From Agapetus fuscipes (Eukaryota > Arthropoda > Insecta > Trichoptera > Glossosomatidae): 64,000 bases of DNA. The notes under the pieces were generated by a model. That model saw only the letters and a program-made list of their open reading frames with translations, made no database searches and had not been told where the DNA came from. This document shows, piece after piece, positions 42,225 through 53,024 of this stretch; position 1 is the first letter of the stretch, and each line of letters starts with the position of its first letter. Location: assembly GCA_951799405.1 (NCBI GenBank), contig OX637363.1, forward strand, positions 2,108,001 through 2,172,000. Reading direction: 5' to 3'. The position numbers and the translations under genes were made by a program.

Positions 42225-42283
42225 ATGATCAAAATAGCTATGATGATCGCCGATCTTCGTTAGAAGTGGCACAAGAAGAAGAA
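42225..42283 (+). mobile_element. GAA-tailed LINE end scrap
   Basis: AAAATAGCTATGATGATCGCC...AAGTGGCACAAGAAGAAGAA, a second copy of the 22640-22712 end. Confidence 0.4.
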
Positions 42284-42286
42284 TGG

Positions 42287-42545
42287 TAATGAGTTATGAC
42301 CCTGCATGAAATGGAAAAAGTATGTAAGGACCGAAAAAAATGGCGGTCTTTCTGTTATCCTAGCGTATAAGACCAGGGAAAGTCGTCAAGAGTTGCAGGG
42401 TGTATGTTCATTTGGGATTTGGGGTTTTATATTGTAGGTCCCCATGCGACATGTTTAAGCGCAAACCATACGTGTCTGCTTGTGAAAATGTTATATCATG
42501 CAAATCCCCGATGTTACATATCTTGGCAACTTAGATTAGATTAGG
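42287..42545 (+). mobile_element. RTE coding end fused to R1 without linker
   Basis: GAGTTATGACCCTGCATGAAATGG...GGACCGAAAAAAATGGCGG, then directly GGGAAAGTCGTCAAGAGTTGC (R1 middle) to the GATTAGATTAG tail. The linker and R1 head are deleted. Confidence 0.7.
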
Positions 42546-42841
42546 CTGAAACCTGTACGGCAATCAAAGCGTTCAATGTGTCTAGTCTTACTTTGAAGTC
42601 GATGGCGAAAGTGTCAAGTAAGAATAACACTGCTACAGTTCCTCTATGGTTGCTTATTCTGATTCAACTTCCACTAGTTTTCAATACCTACATAATAAAT
42701 AACGACACATGCTCCATATATCGTACAAATGCACGTAATATAAGACTATTCCATGTACGAAAAATAACATTACTCAGTATGCGAACATTTTATCAACAGC
42801 GTGTATTGTGAGGTTTTTATAAAATACCGCATATAAAGAAA
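42546..42841. other. No gene seen
   Basis: A 77-codon plus frame at 42578-42811 has no recognisable motif. Confidence 0.35.
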
Positions 42842-43200
42842 ATAAGTGACAGCATGTCGCTGTCAGTGGAGCTGAGGTCCGTGTTTCAAGACCCAAACAT
42901 AGTGTCGGTAATTAAATCAAAAAGACTCCAGTGGGCCGGACATGTAGCACGTGCAGAGGACTCCAGTATAATCAGAACAGTCTTGGATGGTGCACCCTCA
43001 GGTGTTAGACCACTCGGACGTCCCAGGATGCGGTGGGCACACAACGCTGAAGCCGACGCCGAAGTTTTGGGAGTGAGGGGACCATGGAGGGAAGCAGCAC
43101 AAGCTGCACAAGGCAGAGAGTCCTGGTCCTCCAGGTGCTGCTCACAATCACACATCTCAGGCATCTCACGCTCACAATCCTGGGTCAATGACTGAGGTTG
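42842..43200 (+). mobile_element. LINE-E coding end
   Basis: Open 113-codon frame: SVIKSKRLQWAGHVAR, then PSGVRPLGRPRMRW, AEVLGVRGPWREAAQ and GRESWSS. This KS.RLQW.GHV.R...GRP..RW pattern is the C-terminus of a non-LTR reverse-transcriptase ORF. The start is artificial (5' truncation). Confidence 0.75.
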
Positions 43201-43925
43201 CACAAAACAGAAAGTCTTTGAAGATGGTGGAGGGACTAAAAGTTGAAAGTGACATCAAGAAAGTAAATACGTGACAACATTTTACATGAAAACGCTGATG
43301 ATGTCTAAGATGTCAGTGGACCATGAACTGAAGCTGCATAATACAGAGAGCCCTGGGGGATCTATAATAATCTATAATCTAAGTTGCAAGGATATATTCA
43401 TTTAAAGCTCTCAGATGTATGTATGCCCACAAACAAACATGTGTAGTTCGCGCTTACAAATGCTGAATGTGTACTTACAAATAAAATCCAAACCTCAAAT
43501 GAACATAAGCCCTACAACTTTTGCCGACCTTCCCTGACACAGGGGTGACATTGGCAAAGTGAACCATTTGTTACAGTATGGGTGGTTAGTCTCATACCAA
43601 CCTATGAGGTTGGTGGTGAGAATACAAGGTGATAGTGACACCAAGAAAGTAAATAAGTGGCAACATTACATATGAAGACGCTGAAGTCCTAGGTGTCAGT
43701 GTACTATGGATTGAGGTTGCGCAAGACAGATAGTCCTGGAGGATGGTGGGGAGACAACAAGGTAATAGTGACACCAAGATAGTAAATAAGTGACAACATT
43801 ACACATGACGCTGAAGTCCTAGGCGTCAGTGGACCATGGACTGAGGCTGCACAAGATAGAGAGTCCTGGAGGATGGTGGTGAAACTACTAGGTGATAGTG
43901 ACACCAAGAAAGTAATACAAATCTT
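43194..43925 (+). repeat. Tandem ~125 bp modules from the LINE-E 3' end
   Basis: About four diverged repeats of GAGGYTGCACAAGACAGAGAGTCC...GATAGTGACACCAAGAAAGTAA...ACAACATTACACATGA...GGTGTCAGTGGACCATGGACT, near 43194, 43330, 43720 and 43845. An R1 copy interrupts the second. Confidence 0.7.
43368..43606 (-). mobile_element. R1 copy inside the LINE-E array
   Basis: AATCTATAATCTAAGTTGC to CTCATACCAACCTATGAGG. GATTATA-type tail. Confidence 0.75.
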
Positions 43926-44294
43926 TTTTTTTTTGCTTTTAGCTGTAGTCAGTATAAATTTGATTGGTTCACGAACAAATATCAAACTGAGGTCTTGTAT
44001 TGAGACACCACTGTTTACGTGTATTATACACGGACTATATTATTCAATTTAAATAAAATATAGTTTAAATATGCGAGGTCAGTGATCTCGCTAGCGCCAA
44101 CATATGAAGACAACTACACACGTTTTAATATATTTTTTTTAGATTATAATAGTGTTATGATTTTAGTTGGGTTCTTTTAATCAAACGGCTATTTATTTTT
44201 CAAGATTTATTTTACACAATGTCCGTTTGTAATGTACTGATTCCTAGCTCTTAGCTTATCGACTTCACGGTTAAATGTTTCAATCGACCTGGTC
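43926..44294. other. Mostly unassigned
   Basis: The end near 44215-44290 shares CAATGTCCGTTTGTAATGTACTG and CGACTTCACGG with LINE-K/U1 neighbours. No gene seen. Confidence 0.35.
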
Positions 44295-44675
44295 TCTCAC
44301 ACAATTGCAGTCCAAATATATAGCGTCTAAACGGATTTATGTTCATTTGAGGTTTGGCTTTTTATTTGTAAGTACAAATTCAGCATTTTTGAGCGCAAAT
44401 TTTACACGTGTTTGTTAGTGGGCATGCATTTGAAATGAGCTTTGAATGGTTATATATCCTTGCATCTCAGATTATAGATGTCTCACACAATTGCAGTCCA
44501 AAAATATATAGGGTCTAGACGGATTTATGTTCATTTGAGGTTTGGATTTTTATTTGTACGAGTAAGTAGGTACACATTCAGCATTTTTAACTCAAATTTT
44601 ACACGTGTTTGTTAATGGGCATGCATTTGATATGAGCTTTGAATGATAATATATCCTTGCATCTCAGATTATAGA
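44295..44675 (+). repeat. Direct duplication of a truncated R1 with its flank
   Basis: Two ~185 bp units (44295-44480 and 44481-44675), each with TCTCACACAATTGCAGTCC, ACGGATTTATGTTCATTTGAGG and an R1 3' end to CTCAGATTATAGAT. Flank and R1 were duplicated together, so this happened after insertion. Confidence 0.8.
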
Positions 44676-44820
44676 TAGCCTATTACATTGCAGTCACATT
44701 GCAGTCTTCCCCATCCTCCAGGACTCTCTGTATTTTACAGGCTCAATCCACAGTCTACCGAAGCCTGGGACTTTCGTACCATGTGTAATGTTATTGAAGA
44801 ATGATTGTTTTACTAATAAT
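44676..44820 (-). mobile_element. LINE-E scrap
   Basis: CCCATCCTCCAGGACTCTCTG and CATGTGTAATGTTATTG are complements of the LINE-E 125 bp module. Confidence 0.45.
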
Positions 44821-44954
44821 AATAATAAGACAATATTTATAGTGTCGTTTTGAGATAAATCACTACAAGGGCACTGTTCAACTGTAACATCTCCGAAACA
44901 AACATGTCTTCAATTCCGACCGAAACGCACTTGGACTCTCTAAGGATCTAATCT

Positions 44955-45165
44955 CATGGATGATGATGATGATGAGTTGGTGATTTCTTTATAGCGCCGT
45001 TTCGTGATGTAGTCACTCCAAGGGCGCTGGTGCAAACGATGCCAGAAATTTGCTTATCTTCAGTGCATTTCGGAACTTTCCATGGTCCTCTAGCTCTCTC
45101 ACATGATGTGGCACATGGCATGGGGTAGGGCATTCCACAGCACAGGGCCGGCTATGCAAAAAGGT
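44955..45165 (-). mobile_element. LINE-K2 3' end, CAT-tailed
   Basis: Left: GATGATGATGATGATGAG tail. Minus codons include the PHHVRELEDHGKF-like segment and LASFAPAPLE. Same family as 46803-47147. Confidence 0.7.
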
Positions 45166-45464
45166 ATTTATTAGATCATTTCGGAACAATAAATGGATTA
45201 TTTTGAATTTAGTACCTATATGTGTTTATTTGGGTTAGGCCATGTTAGGTAATAATTTGTGTTCCATGTAGATAGAGAGCATTCTGTTCCAAAACCTTGG
45301 CAGGTTACACAACCTCAAGAATATTCTATCATTCCTAAAACAATGTCAAATGACAAATGGCTGAATGACACGATAACTTACAGATACTTGACACTAAATT
45401 AAATTCTGTAAAATTCCATTAAACCGCGAAACTACATATAAAAATTGATAATTATAATAATATT
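45166..45464. other. No gene seen
   Basis: No supported feature. Confidence 0.3.
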
Positions 45465-45862
45465 AGGATAATTTATTTGATGAGCGCTGTTTGTCTGTCT
45501 ATCACACCTCAAGAGCCTTCTGCGAGTCTAGTCGTCGCTGTACACAGAAAGCGCTAATTCTCAAGCAAGTACCAGTTGCTGTAAGGCTTTGTTTCCAATT
45601 GAGAGGGGAAAATCTTCAAAAGATTCCTGCCATTGTGTCCGCAGGCAGGATATGTGAGATTTTTACTCACTAAAAACCCCCCTCTGCATCTTGCCACACC
45701 CTGGGACTGCCGTCAAGCATGACTTCAGAGTGTGACGTGTCTTGTTTGTAAAGCTGCTGTAAGTTTCTGTAAGGCTGGATGAACCTTTTAATGACCGGTT
45801 TTTGGTAAAGGTGTATGACTTTTTCACCCAGCGATGAGCATATTTGAAAATATAAAATATGA
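45465..45862 (-). mobile_element. SINE-B copy split by an unknown insertion
   Basis: B1 3' end and body at 45465-45592, resumed at 45770-45862. The ~175 bp between (GAGGGGAAAATCTTC to GTGACGTGTCTTG) is unknown; TGCTGTAAG occurs on both sides, suggesting a target duplication. Confidence 0.65.
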
Positions 45863-45890
45863 ACTTTTTAGGGTTTGTGTATTCTTATCT

Positions 45891-46145
45891 AATCTAATCT
45901 AATCTAAGTAGCAAAGATATGTTACATTGGAGATTCACATTACATGCATTCTCACAACCAGACACGTACAAGTTAGCGCTTGCACATGCCTCATGTGAAC
46001 CTACAACGTAAAAACCAAATCTCAAATGGACATACACACTGCAACTCTTGCCGTCCTTCCCTGTAACAGGGGTGAAATTGGCAAAGTTAACCATTTTTAC
46101 AGCGTGAGTGTTCAGCCGCATACCAACCTATAAGTCAAGGAACAT
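45891..46145 (-). mobile_element. R1 copy
   Basis: (CTAAT)n tail at the left, ACCAACCTATAAGTCAAGG at the right. Close to 29741-30020 and 30780-31033 in sequence. Confidence 0.8.
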
Positions 46146-46189
46146 ACACGACAAATTTAATTTTTCACACAGTGAAAATTCATCTTTCA

Positions 46190-46290
46190 TTTAAAATATG
46201 GTTTATTTTTTGTGCTCCGCCAGGGATTCGAACCCACAACCTTGCATTTACGAGTCAGAAATGTTAACGCGGTTGCATAAAGACTCTTAA
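46190..46290 (-). mobile_element. SINE-B head fragment
   Basis: TTTTTTGTGCTCCGCCAGGGATTCGAACCC to ACGAGTCAGAAATGTTAAC. Confidence 0.6.
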
Positions 46291-46539
46291 CCAGATAATA
46301 ACAACTTGGTTACAATGCCATTCAAAAAACACGGCCGATAAAAATTGGCAAAGAAACGCAATTTATTCATGTGTTTTTAATGATAGTATAGAAAACATAA
46401 AAAAAAAAACTAATCTCAATATTCCATTTTTAATAAATAGCCTGGTAAATGCTCTATAATTGAAGCCTTTGTGCAAAAGTGTGAGACTTGAATATAAATA
46501 GTCTATTTTACTATTTGAACAACAACAAAAAACGCATTT

Positions 46540-46741
46540 CATCTAATCTAATCTAATCTAAGTTGCAAATATATGTTACATTGGAGATTCACATTACATG
46601 CATTCTCACAACCAGACATGTACAAGTTTGCGCTTCACATGCCTCATGTGAGCCTACAACATAAAAACCAAATCTCGAATGGACATACACCCTGCAGCTT
46701 TTGCCGTCCTTCCCTGAAACAGGGGTGACATTGGCAAAGTG
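46540..46741 (-). mobile_element. R1 copy, head missing
   Basis: (CTAAT)n tail to GGGGTGACATTGGCAAAGTGA. It stops 27 bp before a SINE-A head. Confidence 0.75.
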
Positions 46742-46767
46742 AGTATTAGTCATAGTATTAAAAAATG

Positions 46768-47302
46768 TCCGGTCGATAGCTCAGTTGGTAGAATGGTTGC
46801 ATAATTTGGAAAAACACCCAAATATCTCGCTGATTTAATCAAACAAGTCACCCTCGGCAAAAAAAACCTAACACTGCGCTCAGCTGAGACTGGAGCCAAA
46901 TCAAGGATTGAAGAACCTATAAGAAGAGTTAACACAATATTTGGAGAGCGTGCATTTGCAGTTGCTGGCCCTCTGGCCTGGAACCACCTGCCACATCATG
47001 TGAGAGAGCTAGAGGACCATGGAAAGTTCCGGAATGCACTGAAGACAAGCAAATTTTTGGCATCGTTTGCACCAGCGCCCTTGGAGTGACTACATCACGA
47101 AACGGCGCTATAAAGAAATCATCAACTCATCATCATCATCATCATCATTCCATGCCGTGAGCTCGAGTTCGAATCCCACCTAGGGTGTCATTTCAGGGTC
47201 AACATTACCCGTTTCGGTGTTTACTTCAAACCCCAAAATAAAATACCGGCGAGGCTTACTCAGCCTTCACAAGAAATGTGTACCAGCCCTCTCGAGAGCT
47301 AC
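46768..47302 (+). mobile_element. SINE-A copy split by LINE-K2 and capped by RTE
   Basis: Head TCCGGTCGATAGCTCAGTTGG to GTTGCA at 46802; resumes TTCCATGCCGTGAGC at 47148 and runs to CTCTCGAGAGCT, where an antisense RTE element starts. Confidence 0.8.
46803..47147 (+). mobile_element. LINE-K2 3' end inserted in SINE-A
   Basis: Open codons LTLRSAETGAKSRI, IFGERAFAVAGPLAW, NHLPHHVRELEDHGKF and LASFAPAPLE then stop; 3' UTR ACATCACGAAACGGCGC; tail (CAT)n. CR1/L2-like C-terminus. Confidence 0.8.
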
Positions 47303-47764
47303 TTGTCTTGTCTTGTCTTGTATCCTGCCGCCTTTCCTCTAGGGGTGGCCAGTACCTCCACACAAGTGCCTCCACTTGACTCTGTCCTTGCATACTTCTT
47401 TCATCTCATCTAATTTCATCACTCTTTTCATGCATGCTCTTCTCTTGTTTCCACTCTGTAGATTCCATTCATTCGCAATCTCATTTATCTGATCAATCCA
47501 TTGTTTCCTAGGTCTTCCCCTTCCACGCTTACCTGTTACATTCCCTTTATACACTCTTTTTGTCAGTCGGTCTTCATTCATCCTTTCAATATGTCCAAAC
47601 CATCGCATCACACTTCTTTGAACTTTCACTTTCACGCTTTCTTTTACTCCGCATTCATTTAGAACCCATTCGTTTCTCACTCTATCTTTCAGTGTTTTTC
47701 CTGTCATACTTCTCAGATTGAAAATCAACAACACTTGAAAATCAATTATTTCTAGCTCTTGCAT
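47303..47764 (-). mobile_element. RTE-type LINE coding end, CAAGA-tailed
   Basis: Minus frame is open for about 125 codons: TGKTLKDRVRNEWV, MRWFGHIERMNEDRL, GKRGRGRPRKQWIDQI, NKRRACMKRVM and VCKDRVKWR. Tail pentamers at the left (CTTGTCTTGTCTTG). The best preserved RTE C-terminus here. Confidence 0.85.
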
Positions 47765-48262
47765 TCTACTTTACGGCTCAATGTTTTAATCGACACCTGG
47801 ACTGCACATGATTTTGGCTTACATTTTTTTTTTAAGAAATCCTGTGCGGGAGACTCCCTAAATTCTAGAGACTCTAGGGGTCACTTGTTGTAGTGCCGCA
47901 GAGGTGTACGAGCTTGGTCATCGCTACAAAGCGCCAATACTCAAGCTAGACCCAGTTGCTGTAAGGTTAGATGGACCTTTGGTGACCGGTCATTGGTAAA
48001 GGTTTATGAATTTTTCAACCCAGCGAAGAGCAAATTTGAAAATATAAATGGTATATTTTTTGTGCTCCGCCAGGATTCGAACCCACAACCTTCCCATTCA
48101 GAGTCCGCAGTGTTTCCACTGAGCTACGGACCGGTCGATTTATATACGTTCATACGGACGTTTCTCGACTGTTCTTGATTTCTCGAGCATAGTGGATGAT
48201 TCCAGAGCGTTGTTCTACCGGCGTGATAAGAATCACGTATGCACTCATACTACCATACGATC
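47752..48262 (+). repeat. U1 repeat split by SINE-B
   Basis: 47752-47825 (CTCTTGCATTCTACTTTACGG to GATTTTGGCTTAC) and 48138-48262 (TATACGTTCATACGGACG to CACTCATACTACC) are adjacent in U1. Confidence 0.5.
47835..48137 (-). mobile_element. SINE-B copy, B2-type end, full
   Basis: Left end AAGAAATCCTGTGCGGGAGACTCCC; right end CTGAGCTACGGACCGGTC. A good reference for B2. Confidence 0.85.
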
Positions 48263-48555
48263 GTAACGATATCAAGGATTTGAAATTAGTTACTTTTCCC
48301 TTTTAATCACTAAACCTTTTTAACCTTAACACTATTTCCACGTTCAAATGTGACATTAATTAATTGTTTTGAAAAAAAATCTATTCGAAGGGCGTATCTA
48401 CTCAAACCAGATAAAATTCGTTATTATGTCACTTACTCGTATGGGTAGTAATTTACTTTATTTATAATTTTTAAAAAGTTGTACGGTATGGTCTAGTTAT
48501 GATCAAAGAGTTAAAAGGAAAAAATAAATAAGTCAAAAAATATGAAATACTCTAA
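48263..48555. other. No gene seen
   Basis: No supported feature. Confidence 0.3.
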
Positions 48556-48872
48556 CTATGCTTAACTGTGAAAAACTCAGGATATCCAGAGTCACAATAA
48601 AAAGAGAGCTTGCATGAAGAAGGTTATGCCTCTGGATGAAATGTAAGAACAGAAAGAAATGGTGGTTGATCTGTAATGTTGACGGCTAGGACAAGGGTTT
48701 TCTTTTAAATATAATTGTGTATTACGTTTTAGTTTTGATGTCTAGTTTAGTTTGGATTTGGGTTGAGTTCACATGCGGCATGTTTAAGCGAGAACTTGTA
48801 CGTGTCTGCTTATGAAAATGCATATAATTTGATTCCCCAATGTAACATATCTTTGCAACTTAGATTAGATAA
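48556..48872 (+). mobile_element. RTE coding end and R1 with internal deletion
   Basis: GATATCCAGAGTCACAATAAAAAG through GGTTGATCTGTAATG, a shortened linker, then R1 from GTTGAGTTCACATGCGGC to TTAGATTAGATAA. Confidence 0.7.
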
Positions 48873-48892
48873 TCGGTCCGTTGTCTAATAGT

Positions 48893-49302
48893 AAAGCTTG
48901 CCGCTTGAACATGCCGCATCTGAACCTACAACATAAAAACTCAAATCTCAAATGGACATCAACCCTGCAAATCCTGCCGACCTGCCGAGACCGCGCTTTT
49001 CATGTTGCGGGTCCGGTGGAGTGGAACAGACTGCCACCCGGAGTCAAGAACTCCAAATCTATGGATGTATTTCGCGGAGCACTCAAGACACACCTTTTTA
49101 GAAAGTCTTATCCATGATCAGAGAGGGCCCTTGAGGTGTGACACACACAAAAACGGCGCTCTCTTATCATTTGTAATTTAAAATAAATTAGCCTGATATG
49201 ATATTATTATTATTATTCCCTGAATAAGGGGTGACATTGGTAAAGTAAACCATTCACTACAGCATGGGTGGTCAGCCGCATACCAACCTTAAAGTCAAGA
49301 AA
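48893..49302 (-). mobile_element. R1 copy split by LINE-K
   Basis: 48893-48984 (R1 3' half, tail lost) and 49216-49302 (CCCTGAATAAGGGGTGACATTGG to CCTTAAAGTCAAG). Confidence 0.75.
48985..49215 (+). mobile_element. LINE-K 3' end inserted in R1
   Basis: Codons RAFHVAGPVEWNRLPPGVKNS to LKTHLFRKSYP and TGA, 3' UTR GAGGGCCCTTGAGGTGTGAC...AAAAACGGCGCTC, and an (ATT)n tail. Very short, 5'-truncated and well preserved. Confidence 0.85.
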
Positions 49303-49634
49303 CACCAACCAAATTAACATTTTAGAAATAAATAACTATAATATGGATTATCATGAAGAAAACAGACTCTGCTTTTATTTTTGACTTTTCCCACACTTTC
49401 CAGACACCCACGATTGAACATTAGCATGTCGTTGTTTAGATTACAGATCTGATGTTGGCGCTTTTTGTGCCAGCAGCAGACCAGGAATTCGTGCATTGTC
49501 TTTGACCCTACGTGCCAACAATTTAATCCACTTATGACAATCAAATCATTATTTATGTTTGGCCTGCAACTGTAAACATCTTTTTGGCATCAACTGAAAT
49601 TTTATGATTGTAGTTGTAATGGTCTGTAACTGTA
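49303..49634. other. No gene seen
   Basis: No supported feature. Confidence 0.3.
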
Positions 49635-50230
49635 AGTAAGCCTCTGCAGAGTTGCCTCCATTTCTTTCTACTGGCATACCTCTTGTAATTCATTCATATC
49701 CATCACCTTTTTCATGCATTTTCTTCTTTTACGCTCACTTTGTATGTACCTACATCTTATCCTTTCACAATCTCCTCAATCTGATCACTCCATACTTCTC
49801 TCGGTCGTCCCTTACCTCTTTTTCCTCTTACACTTCCTCTGTTTATGTATTTTGTCAGTCTATCATCATGCATTCTTTCCACATGCCCAATCACATACTT
49901 TTGTACCTTAACTTTCACATCCTCTTTAAAATTACCCATTCATTCTTAACTCTATCCTTCAGAGTCATGCTTCTCAAAAGCTTATTTTACACCGTACATA
50001 CGTTACTTATTTCACTGTCACTCACTGTTCATGCTGAATATGATTCAGACAATCTTCTTCGATGTTCCTACAGCTCATATCTCCCCTTGGCCTCCATCAG
50101 CCACCTCCAACTCCTCCTTTCTCCCGCTGCGGTTTTCCAATCTGTCACCTATACTAGTTGGTTTGCGTCCTTCCTCACCTCATCTTACTTACTTTTCCAG
50201 ACTATGGTCCATTACTTTCTAAATTTGATT
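49635..50230 (-). mobile_element. RTE-type LINE coding end, decayed
   Basis: Minus codons include VIGHVERMHDDRLTK, RGKRGKGRPREVWSDQI and KCMKKVMDMNEL. Low complexity after 49980. The long plus-strand frame here is its shadow. Confidence 0.75.
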
Positions 50231-50231
50231 C

Positions 50232-50557
50232 ATCCGGTCGATAGCTCAGTTGGTAGAAGGCTTGCATTCCATGCCGCGACCTCGAGTTCGTATCCCACCG
50301 AAGGTGCCAGAAATTATTTCCCGTTTCGGTGTTTTATTTCAAACCCCAAAATAAAATACAGGCAAGGTTTACTCAGCCCTCACAAGAAATGAGTACCAGC
50401 CCTCTTGGGAGCTGGGAAACCCCCACTTCAACTGAACTGGTTGGCGTTAGGCCAGCCCTCTTACCTGAAAAAATAAATAGGTTCAACTCGCCACATGTGA
50501 CCCCATCGGAGATAACGCGGCAAGAAATTACACTTTATGTGTAGCTTAGTTGACTTT
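50232..50557 (+). mobile_element. SINE-A copy, full
   Basis: CCGGTCGATAGCTCAGTTGG, box B GAGTTCGTATCCC, 3' end GTGTAGCTTAGTTG. A good reference copy. Confidence 0.85.
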
Positions 50558-50924
50558 TATTGACCGGACCATATCAAAATCTTCATACAATATTATATAC
50601 CATAATGTTCAATAATGGTTGAGATATGCGCGATCTCTGCAACTAAGATAACAGATCTAATCAAGGTGGCGTGGGACTGATCTCCTTATTTATAAAAAAG
50701 CGCAGGTTTCTCGCATGCTCCCCGGCATGGTATTGATTACACACGAGATTTTACATACAAGTTTTGTCCGTATGCACCAAAGTTAGAGACAAGTTCAAAA
50801 TTCAGAGCAAGGTTGACCATTTTATATATCAGAGTATTGGATACGCTGTACCGTTATCAAGAGCGGGCAGATCCAAAGCTACGAAATGTGTTAAAAAAAA
50901 AAATCGTCCAAAAAAAAAAACGTG
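50558..50924. other. R1 scrap; otherwise unassigned
   Basis: 50636-50690 resembles an R1 3' end (TCTGCAACTAAGATAACAG) joined to a head-like GTGGGACTGATCTCC. Nothing else. Confidence 0.35.
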
Positions 50925-51224
50925 AGTACATAAGCTACATATGTACTGTAACTTATTGCAGCATTCTCCCCGAAGAGGTCGCATGTGGCGAGAGGAAACT
51001 GTTTATATTTGCAGGTAAAAGGGCTGGCCTAACGATAACCACTTCAGTTAAAGTGGGGGTTTCACAGTTTCCGAGGGGGTTGGTACTCTTTTGATACGCT
51101 GGTATTTTAGGTTTGATATAAACACCGAAACGGGAAACCATTTCTGACACCCACGGTAGGCTTCGGACCCGAGCTCTCGGCATGGAATGTAAGCACTCTA
51201 CCAACTGAGCTATCGACCACGCAA
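50925..51224 (-). mobile_element. SINE-A copy
   Basis: Left 3' end AGCTACATATGTACTGTAAC, right head CTACCAACTGAGCTATCGACC. Internal sequence diverged around GGTAGGCTTCGGACCC. Confidence 0.8.
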
Positions 51225-51311
51225 TCGGGCTCATGAGTTTATAACAATATTAAACAACAGTTGTCAACTCAATTGTTAGCCTCAGGACATTTTTTTTTTT
51301 TATGTAAAAAA

Positions 51312-51558
51312 ATAGATTTGTGAAGAGGAATGGAATTCACCAACCTATTCTACCTGGCCAGAAACAGATATTTATATCTTCAATTAATAATTCATTGATG
51401 ATTATTTTAATGCATTATTAATTAATAATTACCCAATTACATCTCTTAAACCAGGTTCAAAGTTATGGTCAAATGACCCAGGTGGGGATCGAACCAACGT
51501 TATTCTATTCCAAATACGTTAGAAAGATCAGCCCACTTAGCTCCCTCGGCCATAACAC
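51312..51558 (-). mobile_element. SINE-C copy
   Basis: TAGATTTGTGAAGAGGAATGG at the left, CCTGGCCAGAAACAG, AT palindromic centre, GTGGGGATCGAACC (box B complement) and CTCGGCCATAAC at the right. Confidence 0.75.
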
Positions 51559-51964
51559 CGAAAATGTATCCGTTATGATTTCTGTCCAAGGAAATTTGAG
51601 CCTTCGATAATAAAGCCTCATTTCCAAGCTAATTACATATTCCACTTATCCAGAGTCAATCCAGGGTATCAAAACGGGGAGAAAAGAGACTATCAACAGA
51701 GGACTGTGAAGAGGAGGTGGCTGAACAAGGCATACAAGGAAAAAAAAACTTCCAGAAAATAAAAAAGGCCTATGTACTGTTATGTAAATAGCAAATAAAT
51801 ATAAATATTTAAGTAGGTAGATATAACATTTATAGCTGATAAGAGTGTGTATAAAAGTAGGATAAATTATTATGTAAAGAGATATTCAAATTTCTGGACT
51901 CGAAGCTTTTAGAAGACCGTCGTTCTGGAAGGTTACAGCGTAGTTGACTTCTGCTAAGTTCTAT
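51559..51964. other. Unassigned, possibly the upstream part of an LTR
   Basis: No ORF. See the promoter-like element that follows. Confidence 0.3.
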
Positions 51965-51972
51965 CGCTGTAG

Positions 51973-52051
51973 TATAAAAAGCCGCAAACGGCTTGCAGAC
52001 AGTCAGTCTATATACGACAGTCTTCTTCTGAACTCGAAAGACAGTGTAAGT
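51973..52051 (+). promoter_or_regulatory. Core promoter-like block (solo LTR or gene promoter)
   Basis: TATAAAAA at 51973-51980, a GCCGCAAACGGC hairpin, and an initiator-type GTCAGTC with its A at 52005, 32 bp from the TATA. CAGTGTAAGTG follows, with a consensus splice donor at 52046. This fits a solo LTR or the promoter of an unseen transcript. Confidence 0.45.
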
Positions 52052-52267
52052 GAACACCAACCAATTGTATAATAAATTATATTTTGTATTGTTTGTGTAT
52101 TAACACTGTGAAAATTCATACTGTTTTAGTTTACAATTTTGAAGGAATTCAAAAACACTGTTTATTTTCACACAAATATATTTAAAAAGATTACAATATA
52201 ATAAATGTAAATTGCTGAACCATAAATGTGAATTGTTGAAAATAAATATAAATTGTTAAATAAATCT

Positions 52268-52518
52268 ACAATCCATAATCTAAGCTGCAAGGATATGTAA
52301 GCATTTAAGGCTCATATGAAATGCATGCCTACAGACAGGCACATGTAGGTTCGCGCCTACACATTCTGCATGTGTGCATACAAATAAAGAAAACCTCACA
52401 TGGACATAAACTTTGCAACTCCTGCCGCCGTTCCCTGAACCGGGGTGGCATTGGCAAAAGTGAACCGATTTTTACAGCACGGGTGGTCAGCCTCGTACCA
52501 ACCTATCAGTCAAGGAGC
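52268..52518 (-). mobile_element. R1 copy, CTCACATG subfamily
   Basis: AATCTAAGCTGCAAGGATATG to CTCGTACCAACCTATCAGTCAAGG. Confidence 0.75.
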
Positions 52519-53024
52519 TTAGTTAGTCAGTTAAATAAATCTAAGTGTAAAATAAATATCCTGTAAAGAAGACCAGTTTTTTTTTATTTGAAGACTATTT
52601 GAACCCTAAAAACATAATAGTATCTACAGTAGCAGACGGAGACAGGTTTAGAAAGCAAACAAAAAATATTTTCATAAAAATTTGCCATATTGTGTATACA
52701 TTAGACTGCTTTTAAATTTTAACTTCACAGGTATTGTGAAAGGCATGCAATAGCTATGTTTTTTTGATACTCCATACGCTATTATTATGTATTTACCTGA
52801 GTGTTGAAATTAAATCAAATCTTACATTAGACACACAGATTTTTCTTAATATCCATTTATTATAAAAGCAGTTTTTCCAAAAAGTACGACAAGCCAATTT
52901 TTATTCATTACGGACTTACACATAAAAAAAAACAACATGTTAGCTAAAAATGGTAGCTCAGACCTAAAAAAAACTTTTAATTTTTCATTTTGTTAATCTA
53001 AATCGTAGATCTGTTTTGATAGAA
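52519..53024. other. No gene seen
   Basis: AT-rich; no supported feature. Confidence 0.35.

Noticed and set aside
42886..43203. 105-codon minus ORF
   Set aside because: Antisense shadow of the LINE-E coding end.
46768..46830. tRNA gene suggested by GATAGCTCAGTTGGTAGA
   Set aside because: The tRNA-like head continues into a ~300 bp body repeated many times: a SINE, not a tRNA gene. The same holds for all SINE-A and SINE-B heads.
49652..50392. 246-codon plus-strand ORF rich in Ser/Phe/Leu
   Set aside because: Shadow of an antisense RTE coding end, running into a SINE-A.
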